This document shows, one piece after another, positions 8,967-18,423 of a DNA stretch of 64,000 bases. Position 1 is the stretch's first letter; each line of letters begins with the position of its first letter. Location of the stretch: positions 744,001 to 808,000 of the forward strand of contig NZ_LARY01000001.1 of assembly GCF_003369925.1 (NCBI RefSeq), given 5' to 3'. Under the pieces are notes generated by a model that saw only the letters and a list, made by a program, of their open reading frames with translations, was not told the DNA's origin and made no database searches. The DNA is from Listeria kieliensis (GTDB taxonomy: Bacteria; Bacillota; Bacilli; Lactobacillales; Listeriaceae). The position numbers were made by a program, and so were the translations under genes.

Positions 8967-10842
8967 ATTTTTTGATCGATTGCATCAGTAAGTTCACGTA
9001 AGCTTCAGCGCCTTCTTTTTTCAAATGGACGCCGTCTGGCTCAAAGTAGCTGCTGTTTTCTTTAGCAAGCGAGTACCAATTGACGACAGTTAAATTTGGA
9101 TAATTTTCTGCTGCAGCATTAATCGCTGTATTGACTTCTTGTTCCCAACCACGCGGAACACGAGAATTTACGAAGTAGATATTTGCTTGATCAAACTGAT
9201 CTAATAATCGATTTAATTGTTTTTCTGTAAAAGGTCCATTAGTTCCGAGTTCAATGATTACCGCGCTATCACTCGTATTATACTGTTTATAGCTTGGCGC
9301 AAGGTCAATTGCATCAGATAATTGCCTTCCAATTTTCCCATCAATCGTCACATTTGGAACGGTTTCTTTAAGGTATGGTTCGATATCAATCATAATCGAA
9401 TCACCCAGAGCCAGAGTTTGTTTATAAGGATAAGGATTATCTTTTTTAGGAGGGACAGTTGTTTGATTAGGCTTGTTTTCTGGTTTGTTTTGCTGCGCTC
9501 CGTTGCTTGATGTTTCCGATTTGTTCTTGGTATCTTGTGTCTCCTTTTTAGGAGCTACTTTTGTTTTTTCACCGTGATTAGACGTTTTTACTTCGGTTTT
9601 TTTCGTTTCGGCTTTTGTTTCAGTTGATAAAGCACCAGTCATTCCAAGTGCGAAGGCACCGACTGAAAAAACAAGGACGAAAATGGAAGCCCAAAGTCCA
9701 ACTGGCTTGTTTTTAAATACAAAATAATTTTTATAGCGGAACGAACGAATGAAATTGAAAAAGCCGTGTTTTCGAATGGGCGTTTCCAAATAACGATACG
9801 AAAGTTCAGCGATAACGAAGGTTGCTGCAACTTGCAAAACAGGTCGAATAATACTTAATTGACCAATTTCAGTTACAGGGGTAGTAAGCGTGATAATCGG
9901 ATAGTGCCATAAGTAAATGCCATAAGAACGTGTTCCGATCCAGCGAAGTGGCTTAAGACTGAATACACGGCTTAGATAACAGGATGGATGTGAAATTGTT
10001 GCTATCATTACAACTCCAAGAAGTGCGACTAAAAAGAGACCGCCACGATAGAGAAAAGTTTGATATTCACTTAAAACATAAACAAAGATAAAGAATAAAA
10101 TGACACTAATAGTTCCCGCAATATTTAGGGTCAGGCGACTTTTGGCCGGTATTTTAGGACTGAGACGATTGAAAGGCCATAAAAAAGCAAGTGCACAACC
10201 ACTGAGTAAATCAAATAAGCGTGTGTCTGTTCCGTAGTAGACGCGGCTTGGATCGCTTCCTGGCGTATAAAGGATTCCCATCAGGATAGCAGATAGCAAG
10301 GCAAGGGCGATGATGGTTCGTAATAACCATTTTGGATTCTTGATGAAACGGAGAAATCCATATAAGAAAAGCGGCCAGATTAAATAGAATTGCTCTTCAA
10401 TTGCGAGGGACCACAAGTTTTTTAGCGGTGATGGAACACCAAACGAATCAAAATAAGAAACATTGTGGAAAATAAACCACCAATTGCTTACATAGAAAAA
10501 CGAAGCAATGCTATCCCCGCGCAAGTTGTGCAGCAAACCACGATTGAATAAAACTGCAAATATAACGACACAGATAATCATAAAGTATGCGGCTGGAAAT
10601 AACCTCCGGAACCGTCTAAGCCAGAATTGTTTCAAATCAATGGTATTTTTAGTCTCCCATTGTGTCAGCAGGATGTTTGTAATTAAGTAACCAGATAATA
10701 CAAAAAATATGTCAACGCCAATGAAACCACCTTTGGCCCAAGAAAAATTCAAATGATAAGCGATGACTGCTAAAACCGCCAATGCACGAAGACCGTCAAT
10801 ACTCGGCACGTATTTCCTACTGTAACGAGCAGTTCTTTTCAA
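8965..10842 (-). CDS. oatA: Peptidoglycan O-acetyltransferase OatA
   Basis: Membrane acyltransferase-3 fused to an extracytoplasmic SGNH hydrolase-type domain. It O-acetylates N-acetylmuramic acid and so gives lysozyme resistance. Residues 1-390 hold about ten transmembrane segments and the family motif RYVPS-IDGLRALAV followed by AYHLNFSWAKGGFIGVDIFFVLSGYLI. A low-complexity Lys/Thr/Asn-rich linker follows. The C-terminal domain shows ALGDSIMID (nucleophile Ser), ELGTNG and PDGVHLKKEG (Asp-His pair). I start at the TTG at 10842 because GGGAG is 8 bases upstream and the product begins as OatA does (LKRTARYSRKYVPS). The longer frame would add five residues. About 625 residues. Confidence 0.95.
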   Translation of the reverse strand: MKRTARYSRKYVPSIDGLRALAVLAVIAYHLNFSWAKGGFIGVDIFFVLSGYLITNILLTQWETKNTIDLKQFWLRRFRRLFPAAYFMIICVVIFAVLFNRGLLHNLRGDSIASFFYVSNWWFIFHNVSYFDSFGVPSPLKNLWSLAIEEQFYLIWPLFLYGFLRFIKNPKWLLRTIIALALLSAILMGILYTPGSDPSRVYYGTDTRLFDLLSGCALAFLWPFNRLSPKIPAKSRLTLNIAGTISVILFFIFVYVLSEYQTFLYRGGLFLVALLGVVMIATISHPSCYLSRVFSLKPLRWIGTRSYGIYLWHYPIITLTTPVTEIGQLSIIRPVLQVAATFVIAELSYRYLETPIRKHGFFNFIRSFRYKNYFVFKNKPVGLWASIFVLVFSVGAFALGMTGALSTETKAETKKTEVKTSNHGEKTKVAPKKETQDTKNKSETSSNGAQQNKPENKPNQTTVPPKKDNPYPYKQTLALGDSIMIDIEPYLKETVPNVTIDGKIGRQLSDAIDLAPSYKQYNTSDSAVIIELGTNGPFTEKQLNRLLDQFDQANIYFVNSRVPRGWEQEVNTAINAAAENYPNLTVVNWYSLAKENSSYFEPDGVHLKKEGAEAYVNLLMQSIKK

Positions 10843-10990
10843 AATAACATCTCCCAATCCAGTAATTTCATTTTAAGTAATTTTTAAGTCACAATCAATA
10901 ATACCACAGAAGCGGGATACTGTAACGGATAAAGGTGTTATTTTTAACATTTTGAGACCTTAGATATAAAAAAGGGAATTTGTCCTAAAA

Positions 10991-11004
10991 TAAAGCGCTT
11001 TTAA
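10991..11004. promoter_or_regulatory. Candidate cre (CcpA) site upstream of glpD
   Basis: TAAAGCGCTTTTAA is near-palindromic around the AAAGCGCTTT core of CcpA operators. The outer TG/CA bases of the consensus are not kept. It lies about 130 bases upstream of the glpD -10, so it could equally serve oatA. Confidence 0.4.
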
Positions 11005-11122
11005 ACATTGTATTTGAATTGTTTCTTTTTATTTACTGACTTTTGTTAGTTCCATTTTACTATAAAAATTTACAGATAAGTTTTTCTGAGACAAAATACT
11101 TTCCCTTTCTTGGAAAATTGGT

Positions 11123-11128
11123 TATAAT
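11123..11128 (+). promoter_or_regulatory. Putative -10 of the glpD promoter
   Basis: TATAAT, 40 bases before the leader hairpin. The -35 region is poor (TTTCCC-like). Confidence 0.55.
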
Positions 11129-11167
11129 GGGTACAAGTTAATAGTTAAATTGTCTATTTGAGATTAG

Positions 11168-11217
11168 AGAGACTACAAGCGACGATTCATTCGTCTGTTT
11201 TGTGGTCTCTTTTTTTC
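11168..11217 (+). terminator. Leader terminator of glpD, probable GlpP antitermination target
   Basis: AGAGACTACA (11168-11177) pairs with TGTGGTCTCT (11201-11210), with one G-T pair. An inner GACGA/TCGTC stem follows, and the hairpin ends in seven T's. It sits between the promoter and glpD, about 107 bases before the start codon. In Bacillus subtilis such a glpD leader terminator is overcome by GlpP with glycerol-3-phosphate. The sequence shows the terminator; the GlpP assignment is inferred. Confidence 0.72.
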
Positions 11218-11323
11218 TGTTCGCATAAGCTTTGCTTTATTTTTGCGTTTCAAAAGGATCATTTAGTGGAAAAAGGCGAATAGGTCAGTAGATGCGTTAA
11301 CGAGATATGAAGGGGGAAGAATA

Positions 11324-13009
11324 ATGGTACAATTATTTTCAGCTTTTGACAGAGAAACAATTGAAAGAAAAATGCAAGACGAAAAATTTGATGTTGTAAT
11401 CGTCGGTGGAGGCATTACTGGAGCGGGAATCGCGCTAGATGCTGTTTCGCGTGGAATGACAGTCGCTCTTGTTGAGATGAATGACTTTGCTAGTGGGACA
11501 TCCAGCCGTTCTACAAAGCTTGTACATGGCGGCTTGCGCTATCTACAACAGTTCGAAGTAAAAGAAGTAGCGGAGCTTGGAAAAGAACGTGCAATCGTTT
11601 ACGAAAATGGTCCTCACGTTACAACTCCAGAATGGATGATGTTACCGTTCCATAAAGGTGGGAACATGGGGAAATTTACGGCTTCTGCTGGTATTCGGCT
11701 TTATGATTACTTAGCAGGTGTTAAAAAAAGTGAGCGGCGTAAAATTTTGTCGAAAGCAGAAACACTTTCTAAAAATCCGTTCGTTAAAAAAGAGGGGTTA
11801 AAAGGATCCGGTTACTATGTGGAGTATCGAACTGATGATGCTCGATTAACGATTGAAGTGATGAAAAAAGCTGTTGAGCTTGGAGCAAAAGCGATTAATT
11901 ATACGAAAGCAGAGCAATTCATTTATGACGATAAGCGTCATGTTTCTGGTATCACAGTTACAGATCGGCTTTCTGGAAAAGTATATGACATTTATGGGCA
12001 TCGTGTGATTAATGCTGCCGGTCCTTGGGTGGATAAAGTTCGTAAACTTGACTATTCACACAACAATAAGCATTTACGTTTAACAAAGGGCATTCATTTA
12101 GTTATTGATAAGAAAAAATTCCCAATGGAACAAGCTGTGTACTTTGATACACCAGATGGACGGATGGTATTTGCAATTCCGCGTGATAAAAAGGTCTATG
12201 TCGGAACAACGGACACTTTTTATGATGAATCGCCTATCAATCCAAAAGCACTCGAATCCGATCACAACTATGTAATTAAAGCCATTAATTATATGTTCCC
12301 AGATGTGCATGTGACGGAAAAAGATGTGGAATCTAGCTGGGCTGGCGTTAGGCCACTTATCTATGAAGAAGGAAAGGATCCATCTGAAATTTCTCGGAAG
12401 GATGAAGTCTGGTTCTCAGATAGCGGATTAATCACAATGGCTGGAGGTAAATTGACTGGGTACCGAAAGATGGCTGAAAAACTTCTAGATGATATTTCGA
12501 AAGACTTGAGTAAAGAAACTGGAAAAACATTTAAAGCGGTGCAAACAAAACATTTACCAATTTCTGGCGGAGATATTGGTGGCTCAGAAAACTTGGAAAG
12601 CTTTATTGACAAGAAAGCCAAAGAAGCGATTAATCGTTTTGGATGGTCACTTGAAGAAGCGCGAGAAGTGGTAAAACGATTCGGAACAAATATTGACCAA
12701 CTGTTTACTTATGCGCAAGAACATAAGGAAAAAGGAGTGAATACACTCCCAAATAGTTTGTATGCGGAACTGTATTATTCGATTTATCATGAATCAGTCA
12801 TTGATCCAGTTGATTTCTTACTAAGAAGAACTGGCTATCTGCTTTTCGATATGCCTTATTTACTAGAATGGAAAGACGAAGTATTTGAAGAAATGAATCG
12901 GTTGTTCCATTGGGATGAAAAAACACGAGAAAAATTACAAGCAGAATTAGACACACAAATTAAAGATGCTCGTGAACCTGCAGATTGGCACGATCGAAAG
13001 AGTGAATAA
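11324..13009 (+). CDS. glpD: Aerobic glycerol-3-phosphate dehydrogenase
   Basis: FAD-dependent membrane-associated enzyme that oxidises glycerol-3-phosphate to dihydroxyacetone phosphate and passes electrons to quinone. At 561 residues it is full length. The N-terminal dinucleotide fold reads VVIVGGGITGAGIALDAVSRG, followed by SRSTKLVHGGLRYLQ. Further family segments are GTSSRST, AGPWVDKV and VGTTDTFYDESP, and AGGKLTGYRKMAE marks the C-terminal part of the FAD domain. AGGGGGAAGA lies before the ATG. Expression is probably controlled by the leader hairpin upstream. Confidence 0.97.
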   Translation: MVQLFSAFDRETIERKMQDEKFDVVIVGGGITGAGIALDAVSRGMTVALVEMNDFASGTSSRSTKLVHGGLRYLQQFEVKEVAELGKERAIVYENGPHVTTPEWMMLPFHKGGNMGKFTASAGIRLYDYLAGVKKSERRKILSKAETLSKNPFVKKEGLKGSGYYVEYRTDDARLTIEVMKKAVELGAKAINYTKAEQFIYDDKRHVSGITVTDRLSGKVYDIYGHRVINAAGPWVDKVRKLDYSHNNKHLRLTKGIHLVIDKKKFPMEQAVYFDTPDGRMVFAIPRDKKVYVGTTDTFYDESPINPKALESDHNYVIKAINYMFPDVHVTEKDVESSWAGVRPLIYEEGKDPSEISRKDEVWFSDSGLITMAGGKLTGYRKMAEKLLDDISKDLSKETGKTFKAVQTKHLPISGGDIGGSENLESFIDKKAKEAINRFGWSLEEAREVVKRFGTNIDQLFTYAQEHKEKGVNTLPNSLYAELYYSIYHESVIDPVDFLLRRTGYLLFDMPYLLEWKDEVFEEMNRLFHWDEKTREKLQAELDTQIKDAREPADWHDRKSE

Positions 13010-13026
13010 ATGACAAAAGGATAAAA

Positions 13027-13072
13027 AAGCAAAAAGCACGTTCCTAAGTTAGATTAGGAATGTGCTTTTGCT
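13027..13072 (+). terminator. Terminator of glpD
   Basis: Long interrupted stem, AAAAGCAC-GTTCCTA against TAGGAAT-GTGCTTTT, between glpD and miaA. Confidence 0.8.
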
Positions 13073-13159
13073 TTAAACAAGCCTTGCTAGGCAAAAAAGA
13101 GTTCCCAAGCCGTCGTTTTCATGATAAATTAGTAATAGACGAAAAGGAGGTTTTTTCGT

Positions 13160-14095
13160 TTGACTAAAATTCCAGTCATTGTTCTTGTCGGGCCAACCGC
13201 TGTTGGAAAAACTGAACTGAGTGTGTCGCTTGCTGAAAATTGGCGAGGGGAGATCATTAGTGGTGATTCTATGCAGGTTTATAATGGGCTTGATATCGGA
13301 ACAGCCAAAATTACGGAAAGCGAAATGCGTGGGATTCCTCATTATCTGATTGATGTTGTGCAACCAAATGAACCTTTTTCAGCTTCGGTGTTTCAAGATG
13401 AAACAAAAAAGAGAATTCGAATGATTCATTCAAAAGGCAAACTTCCTTTTGTCGTAGGTGGAACTGGCCTTTACATTCAATCGGTTTTTTACAATTATTC
13501 ATTTGGAAAAGCTTCTGAAGATCCTGAGTACCGAGCTCGATTAGAAGAAATGGATGCGTCTAAACTCCACAACTTACTGTTTGAGAAGGATCCGAAAAGT
13601 GCTGAACAGATTCATTTGAATAATAAACGACGTGTTATTCGCGCGCTTGAAGTCATGAAACTTACAGGGAAACCTTTTAGTGAGTATCAAGTGGAAACGG
13701 AGTTGTCGGATGAATTTGAGCCACTCTTTTTGGGACTTGAATTAGAGCGTTCTGTGCTTTACGACCGAATTAATCAACGTGTGGATCTGATGATGGACGC
13801 AGGATTAATCGAAGAAGCAAAAGCGTTATATGATTTATCTTTGGGCGATGTACCCGCCACACGAGGAATCGGCTATAAAGAGTTGTTTCAATATTTTGAT
13901 GGAGAGCTTTCAAAAGAGGATGCGACTGAATTGATCAAGAAAAATTCACGCCATTTTGCAAAAAGGCAGATGACTTGGTTTAGGAACCGAATGAAGATTC
14001 ACTGGATTCATGCACTAGAAGAATCAACTGAAAGACAAGCAAATGCTTGTATTGGTCGATTTTTAAAAGCAAATCCGTTTGATTCTTATAAATGA
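13160..14095 (+). CDS. miaA: tRNA dimethylallyltransferase MiaA
   Basis: Adds the dimethylallyl group to A37 of tRNAs that read UNN codons. The N-terminal P-loop [14 protein letters not shown] is followed by [27 protein letters not shown] and [10 protein letters not shown], all MiaA signatures. 311 residues, the usual length. The start is TTG with AAAGGAGG about 9 bases upstream. It precedes hfq, as in many bacteria. Confidence 0.97.
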   Translation: MTKIPVIVLVGPTAVGKTELSVSLAENWRGEIISGDSMQVYNGLDIGTAKITESEMRGIPHYLIDVVQPNEPFSASVFQDETKKRIRMIHSKGKLPFVVGGTGLYIQSVFYNYSFGKASEDPEYRARLEEMDASKLHNLLFEKDPKSAEQIHLNNKRRVIRALEVMKLTGKPFSEYQVETELSDEFEPLFLGLELERSVLYDRINQRVDLMMDAGLIEEAKALYDLSLGDVPATRGIGYKELFQYFDGELSKEDATELIKKNSRHFAKRQMTWFRNRMKIHWIHALEESTERQANACIGRFLKANPFDSYK

Positions 14096-14182
14096 GGGTA
14101 TAATTTTTAGAAATAGAAGACAATGTTCTTCTAGCAATCCTTTTTGTGTGATTGATTTTAAAGAGAGATAGGAGAGAGAAAC

Positions 14183-14413
14183 ATGAGCAAAGGTGGACAA
14201 GCATTACAAGATCAGTATTTAAATCAACTTCGTAAGGAGAAAATTCTAGCTACAGTATTCTTAACGAACGGCTTCCAACTACGTGGACGTGTCGTAAGTT
14301 TTGATAATTTTACGGTGCTTCTTGATGTTGAAGGCAAACAACAACTCGTTTTCAAACATGCGATTTCAACATTTTCGCCACAAAAAAATGTAGCCCTTAA
14401 CCAAGAAGATTAA
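14183..14413 (+). CDS. hfq: RNA chaperone Hfq
   Basis: Sm-like hexameric RNA-binding protein, 76 residues. The Sm1 motif ([24 protein letters not shown]) and Sm2 motif ([11 protein letters not shown], with the YKHA-like segment as FKHA) are both present. The tail is short, as in Firmicutes. AGGAGAGAGAAAC precedes the ATG. It has its own strong terminator. The gene hflX, which I expect between hfq and the next gene in related genomes, is missing here. Confidence 0.97.
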   Translation: MSKGGQALQDQYLNQLRKEKILATVFLTNGFQLRGRVVSFDNFTVLLDVEGKQQLVFKHAISTFSPQKNVALNQED

Positions 14414-14425
14414 AAAATAAAGCTC

Positions 14426-14453
14426 AAAAGGCAGGTTTCCCCTGCCTTTTTTG
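14426..14453 (+). terminator. Terminator of hfq
   Basis: AAAAGGCAGG (14426-14435) with CCTGCCTTTT (14441-14450), a 5-base loop and further T's. Confidence 0.92.
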
Positions 14454-14489
14454 TGTTGAATCACAGAAAAAAGTGAGAAAGGAAAACGA

Positions 14490-15734
14490 ATGAACGAAAA
14501 AGTGAGAAAGCTAAAGCAGCAAGCTGAAAAAATGATTCAAGAGTGGAATGAAGAAACGGACCAAATTGCAGAAGAAAATCAAGCTAAAGTTCTTGCTGCA
14601 TTTCGAGACAATAAAGTGAGCGATTTTCATTTTAATCCATCAACAGGTTATGGTTACGACGATGAAGGGCGCGATACACTAGAACGCGTTTATCGCTCCG
14701 TTTTTCGTACAGAAGCAGCTATTGTGCGTCCGCAGTTGATTTCAGGAACACATGCAATTAGTACAGCACTTTTCGGGGTGCTTCGCCCGGGTGATGAACT
14801 AATCTATATAACAGGAGCGCCATACGATACATTAGAAGAAATTGTTGGCGTTCGCGGACAAACAGGAAATGGTTCGCTGCGTGATTTTAACATTCATTAT
14901 GAAGCGATTCCGCTTACTAATAATCAAGTCGACTGGCAAATGGTGAAGCAGAAAATGTCGAATAAGACAAAAATGATCGGGATCCAGCGTTCAAAAGGCT
15001 ACGCAGAGCGTGATTCTTTTTCAATTGCCGAAATTGAAGAGATGATTCGCTTTGTGAAATCTCTTTATCCAGATGTGATTGTTTTTGTCGACAATTGCTA
15101 CGGTGAGTTTGTAGAACCGCTTGAGCCAACAGATGTTGGGGCTGATTTAATTGCAGGCTCTTTGATTAAAAATCCGGGAGGTGGACTTGCGAAAATTGGT
15201 GGGTACTTGGCCGGAAGGCAAGACTTGATTGATCTTTGTGGATATAGGCTCACAACCCCTGGCATTGGACTTGAAGCTGGAGCATCGCTTTATAGCCTAC
15301 TTGAAATGTATCAAGGTTTCTTCTTAGCTCCCCATGTGGTTGCACAGGCCGTAAAAGGAGCACGCTTTACAGCTGCGCTTCTTGAACTTTGTGGAGTCGA
15401 AACAAAGCCGAAATGGAACGTAAAACGAACGGATTTAATCCAAAGTGTATCTTTTGAGGAGCAAGCGCAAATGGTAACTTTTGCTCAAGCTATTCAAAAG
15501 TTTTCGCCAGTCAATGCGCATGTGCTTCCAGTAGGTGCTTATATGCCAGGCTATGAAAATGATGTGATCATGGCAGCGGGGACCTTTATTCAAGGTGCAA
15601 GTCTTGAACTTACGGCAGATGGCCCAATTCGTCCGCCTTATGAACTTTATATTCAAGGTGGTTTAACCTATGAACATGTTAAAATTGCTGTTTCAGAAGC
15701 AGTGAATGAGCTATTTTCGGATGAATCTTACTAA
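14490..15734 (+). CDS. ynbB: PLP-dependent lyase-like protein, YnbB / 'aluminum resistance' family
   Basis: Cys/Met-metabolism-type PLP enzyme of 414 residues, often labelled methionine gamma-lyase family or aluminum resistance protein. The PLP pocket segments are visible: LISGTHAISTALFG, VFVDNCYGEFVEP, and the lysine region AGSLIKNPGGGLAKIGGYLAG. The true reaction is not settled for this family. The gene sits between hfq and glnR as in Bacillus and Listeria, ends in its own terminator, and starts 24 bases downstream of a strong GAGAAAGGAAAA-type site. Confidence 0.87.
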   Translation: MNEKVRKLKQQAEKMIQEWNEETDQIAEENQAKVLAAFRDNKVSDFHFNPSTGYGYDDEGRDTLERVYRSVFRTEAAIVRPQLISGTHAISTALFGVLRPGDELIYITGAPYDTLEEIVGVRGQTGNGSLRDFNIHYEAIPLTNNQVDWQMVKQKMSNKTKMIGIQRSKGYAERDSFSIAEIEEMIRFVKSLYPDVIVFVDNCYGEFVEPLEPTDVGADLIAGSLIKNPGGGLAKIGGYLAGRQDLIDLCGYRLTTPGIGLEAGASLYSLLEMYQGFFLAPHVVAQAVKGARFTAALLELCGVETKPKWNVKRTDLIQSVSFEEQAQMVTFAQAIQKFSPVNAHVLPVGAYMPGYENDVIMAAGTFIQGASLELTADGPIRPPYELYIQGGLTYEHVKIAVSEAVNELFSDESY

Positions 15735-15738
15735 GTTT

Positions 15739-15770
15739 AATGCGAGCAGATGTTGCTCGCATTTTTTTTA
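15739..15770 (+). terminator. Terminator of ynbB
   Basis: AATGCGAGCA (15739-15748) pairs with TGCTCGCATT (15754-15763), followed by eight T's. Confidence 0.92.
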
Positions 15771-15780
15771 GGGAAATAAA

Positions 15781-15797
15781 TGTTAGATAATCTTACA
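15781..15797 (+). promoter_or_regulatory. GlnR box 1 upstream of glnRA
   Basis: TGTTAGATAATCTTACA matches the GlnR/TnrA consensus TGTNA-N7-TNACA perfectly. Confidence 0.88.
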
Positions 15798-15802
15798 TAA
15801 AT

Positions 15803-15831
15803 TTGACAAAAGAAATGACATCCTTTATAAT
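15803..15831 (+). promoter_or_regulatory. SigA promoter of glnRA
   Basis: TTGACA (15803-15808), 17-bp spacer, TATAAT (15826-15831): a consensus promoter, so repression by GlnR must be strong to silence it. Confidence 0.88.
15804..15820 (+). promoter_or_regulatory. GlnR box 2, overlapping the -35
   Basis: TGACAAAAGAAATGACA fits TGTNA-N7-TNACA with one mismatch. Its centre is 23 bp from box 1 and it covers the -35 element. Confidence 0.75.
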
Positions 15832-15866
15832 TCAACTATCCTAAAAAGATGGAGGGAATGATGGCT

Positions 15867-16235
15867 ATGGGTGAGAAGGAAATACGAAGATCTATGCCGC
15901 TTTTTCCGATCGGTCCGGTAATGAAACTAACCAACTTGACTGCTAGGCAAATTCGCTATTATGAAGATCAAGGCTTAATACATCCAGCAAGGAATGAAGG
16001 AAATCACCGCCACTATTCTTTGCAGGATATTGATACATTACTTGAAATTAAAGATTACTTAAATGACGGGTTAAATATTGCAGGAATCAAGAAAATGTAC
16101 AAGATGAAAGAACAAGAAGCAAAGGTTCCATTAACAGATGAAGATGTTCGTAAAATTTTACGCAAAGAAATGCAGCAAGCTGGCCGTTTTGTGAAGGGAA
16201 CGGATATTCAAAAGAGTCGATATCCAAAACTCTAA
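15867..16235 (+). CDS. glnR: MerR-family nitrogen repressor GlnR
   Basis: Represses glnRA when glutamine is plentiful, with feedback-inhibited glutamine synthetase as chaperone. The MerR helix-turn-helix reads [28 protein letters not shown], followed by the [17 protein letters not shown] wing. The C-terminal tail ([18 protein letters not shown]) is the autoinhibitory region of the family. Four in-frame ATGs are possible between 15849 and 15867. I prefer 15867 ([16 protein letters not shown]) because GGAGGG at 15851-15856 is 10 bases upstream and the product then begins as known GlnR proteins do. 122 residues. Confidence 0.95.
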   Translation: MGEKEIRRSMPLFPIGPVMKLTNLTARQIRYYEDQGLIHPARNEGNHRHYSLQDIDTLLEIKDYLNDGLNIAGIKKMYKMKEQEAKVPLTDEDVRKILRKEMQQAGRFVKGTDIQKSRYPKL

Positions 16236-16302
16236 GATTGTTAAAATCGGTATTTACTTTTTTTTAAAAGTTGATATAAAAAATGATTCGGGAGGATTTA
16301 TT

Positions 16303-17637
16303 ATGGCAAAATATACAAAAGAAGACATTTTCCACTTCGCAGATGAACAAAATGTGAAATTTATTCGTCTACAATTCACTGACATTCTTGGAATAATCAA
16401 AAATGTAGAAATCCCTGTTAGCCAACTAGAGAAAGCTTTAGATAACAAAATGATGTTTGATGGATCATCAATTGAGGGATTTGTGCGTATTGAAGAATCG
16501 GATATGTACCTATGCCCAGATTTAGATACATGGGTAGTGTTCCCTTGGACAGCTGAAAAAGGAAAAGTCGCTCGTATGATTTGCGATATTTATAACCCAG
16601 ATATGACACCTTTCGCTGGAGATCCTCGTGCGAATTTGAAGCGTGTCCTTGAAGAGATGCACGAGTTAGGCTTTACTGATTTTAATTTAGGACCTGAACC
16701 AGAATTTTTCCTATTCAAATTAGATGAAAATCGTAAACCAACGCTTGAGCTCAATGATTCAGGTGGCTATTTTGATTTAGCGCCAACAGATCTTGGCGAA
16801 AATTGCCGCCGCGATATTGTTCTTGAACTAGAAGAAATGGGATTTGAAATTGAAGCCTCCCACCATGAAGTGGCTCCTGGTCAACATGAAATTGACTTTA
16901 AATATGAAGATGCCATTACTGCTTGTGATAATATCCAAACTTTTAAACTCGTTGTCAAAACGATTGCAAGAAAACATGGCTTGCACGCAACCTTTATGCC
17001 GAAACCTTTATTTGGAGTAAGTGGCTCAGGTATGCACTTCAATATGTCACTTTTCAAAGGAAAAGAAAATGCTTTTTATGATAAAGATGGAGAGCTACAA
17101 TTAAGTGAAACAGCTTATCAATTCCTAGCAGGCATGATGAAACATGCAAAAGGATATACAGCAATTACGAATCCAACAATCAACTCATACAAACGTCTTG
17201 TACCAGGTTATGAAGCACCTTGCTATATTGCTTGGAGTGGGAAAAACCGTAGTCCACTCATTCGGGTACCAAGTTCTCGTGGATTGAGCACACGTCTTGA
17301 GCTTCGTAGTGTTGATCCATCAGCAAATCCGTATCTTGCGATGGCTGTTCTTCTTAAAGCTGGGTTAGAAGGGATAAAAAATAATTTAACGCCTCCAACA
17401 CCAGTTGACCGCAATATCTATGGAATGGATGAGGAGGAACGTCATGAAGCTGGTATTTATGATCTTCCAGAGAGCCTTTCTCTTGCGATGAAAGAACTTT
17501 CAAAAGATGATGCTGTTCGTGATGGACTAGGAGAGCATATTTTTGAGCACTTTATTGAAGCAAAAGAAATTGAATGTGAAATGTTCCGGACGGCCGTTCA
17601 TCCTTGGGAAAGAGAACAATACTTAGAGATTTATTAA
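16303..17637 (+). CDS. glnA: Glutamine synthetase, type I (GSI-alpha)
   Basis: ATP-dependent glutamine formation from glutamate and ammonium. 444 residues, the length of the Bacillus-type dodecameric GSI-alpha, which lacks adenylylation. Signatures: [19 protein letters not shown]-like start region ([11 protein letters not shown]), [37 protein letters not shown] (ATP-binding region), [17 protein letters not shown] and NRSPLIRVP. It is cotranscribed with glnR behind the GlnR-controlled promoter. It can assimilate the ammonium made by NirBD, encoded about 6 kb downstream. Confidence 0.98.
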   Translation: MAKYTKEDIFHFADEQNVKFIRLQFTDILGIIKNVEIPVSQLEKALDNKMMFDGSSIEGFVRIEESDMYLCPDLDTWVVFPWTAEKGKVARMICDIYNPDMTPFAGDPRANLKRVLEEMHELGFTDFNLGPEPEFFLFKLDENRKPTLELNDSGGYFDLAPTDLGENCRRDIVLELEEMGFEIEASHHEVAPGQHEIDFKYEDAITACDNIQTFKLVVKTIARKHGLHATFMPKPLFGVSGSGMHFNMSLFKGKENAFYDKDGELQLSETAYQFLAGMMKHAKGYTAITNPTINSYKRLVPGYEAPCYIAWSGKNRSPLIRVPSSRGLSTRLELRSVDPSANPYLAMAVLLKAGLEGIKNNLTPPTPVDRNIYGMDEEERHEAGIYDLPESLSLAMKELSKDDAVRDGLGEHIFEHFIEAKEIECEMFRTAVHPWEREQYLEIY

Positions 17638-17640
17638 AAT

Positions 17641-17676
17641 AAAAGCAGCTGCCCCTCAAGGGTCAGTTGCTTTTTT
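17641..17676 (+). terminator. Terminator of glnA
   Basis: AAAAGCAGCTG with CAGTTGCTTTT around a CCCT-CAA-GGG inner stem, ending in T's. Confidence 0.8.
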
Positions 17677-17691
17677 CTTTCAGAGAAAAAT

Positions 17692-17724
17692 AAAAAAACC
17701 GCCCATACTATGGGCGGTTTTTTT
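17692..17724. terminator. Bidirectional terminator glnA/lexA
   Basis: AAAAAACCGCCCA pairs with TGGGCGGTTTTTT around TACTA, with an A-run on one side and a T-run on the other. It lies at the end of lexA. Confidence 0.92.
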
Positions 17725-18337
17725 ATCGTATATCACGGAATAAACCAATAACTTTTCCAAGAATGGTTACGTTATCCAAAATGATAGGTTCTAAACTGTC
17801 ATTTTCAGGTTGCAGGCGGAAATGATTTTGTTCTTTGAAGAAGCGTTTGCAAGTAGCTTCGTTTTCATCAGTCATGGCAACAACAATCTCACCATTCGTT
17901 GCGTTGCTTTGTTTTCTAACAATAACACGATCCCCATCGAGGATACCAGCATTAATCATACTTTCCCCATCTATTTCCAACATGAAAATATCTGTTTCAC
18001 TAGGCGCCATACTTTCAGGAAGCGGGAAATAATCTTCAATGTTTTCAACAGCAGTGATTGGCATCCCAGCGGTTACTTTACCAATTAAAGGAATATTAAC
18101 AACCGCGGGTGCAGGGATTTCATCTTCCATGGAAAGAATTTCAATCGCACGTGGTTTCGTTGGATCTCGCCTAATTAAGCCTTTTGTTTCAAGTCTCGCT
18201 AGGTGTCCATGAACAGTTGAACTTGAAGCAAGTCCAACAGCTTCACCAATTTCACGGACGGAAGGTGGATAGCCTTTTTCTTTCACTTCAGATTTAATAA
18301 ATTCGTAAATGTCTTGTTGCCGTTTGGACAGTTTCAT
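17723..18337 (-). CDS. lexA: SOS repressor LexA
   Basis: Represses SOS genes and cleaves itself when RecA is activated. 204 residues: winged HTH in the first 65 ([25 protein letters not shown]), then the S24 peptidase domain. The cleavage bond is Ala90-Gly91 (KVTAGMP), the nucleophile Ser126 (GESM) and the base Lys164 (ATCKRFF). It is transcribed divergently from yneA; three LexA boxes lie in the shared 154-bp region. Confidence 0.98.
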   Translation of the reverse strand: MKLSKRQQDIYEFIKSEVKEKGYPPSVREIGEAVGLASSSTVHGHLARLETKGLIRRDPTKPRAIEILSMEDEIPAPAVVNIPLIGKVTAGMPITAVENIEDYFPLPESMAPSETDIFMLEIDGESMINAGILDGDRVIVRKQSNATNGEIVVAMTDENEATCKRFFKEQNHFRLQPENDSLEPIILDNVTILGKVIGLFRDIR

Positions 18338-18374
18338 GGTCTCACCCCGTTATTTATAAATATTAACTAGGTTA

Positions 18375-18403
18375 AGTATAGCAAATCTTTCCAACAGATG
18401 CAA
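18375..18403 (-). promoter_or_regulatory. Putative lexA promoter
   Basis: On the minus strand TTGCAT (18403-18398), 17-bp spacer, TATACT (18380-18375). The -35 overlaps a LexA box. Confidence 0.6.
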
Positions 18404-18414
18404 ACAAAGGTTCG
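18401..18414. promoter_or_regulatory. LexA box 1
   Basis: CAAACAAAGGTTCG fits CGAAC-N4-GTTCG with one mismatch and overlaps the lexA -35. Confidence 0.75.
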
Positions 18415-18423
18415 ATTTTTTTG

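Larger units (their letters stand above)
10843..11323. other. Divergent intergenic region oatA-glpD
   Basis: No supportable gene in these 481 bases. It holds the oatA upstream region, a cre-like palindrome at 10991-11004, a glpD promoter candidate near 11123 and the glpD leader with a terminator-like hairpin at 11168-11217. Confidence 0.8.

Noticed and set aside
15771-15785. TTAGGGAAAT near glnR as a further NreC-like half site
   Set aside because: Only one half matches (reverse orientation of TTTCCCTAA); there is no partner half at the right spacing, and the glnR region is explained by GlnR boxes.
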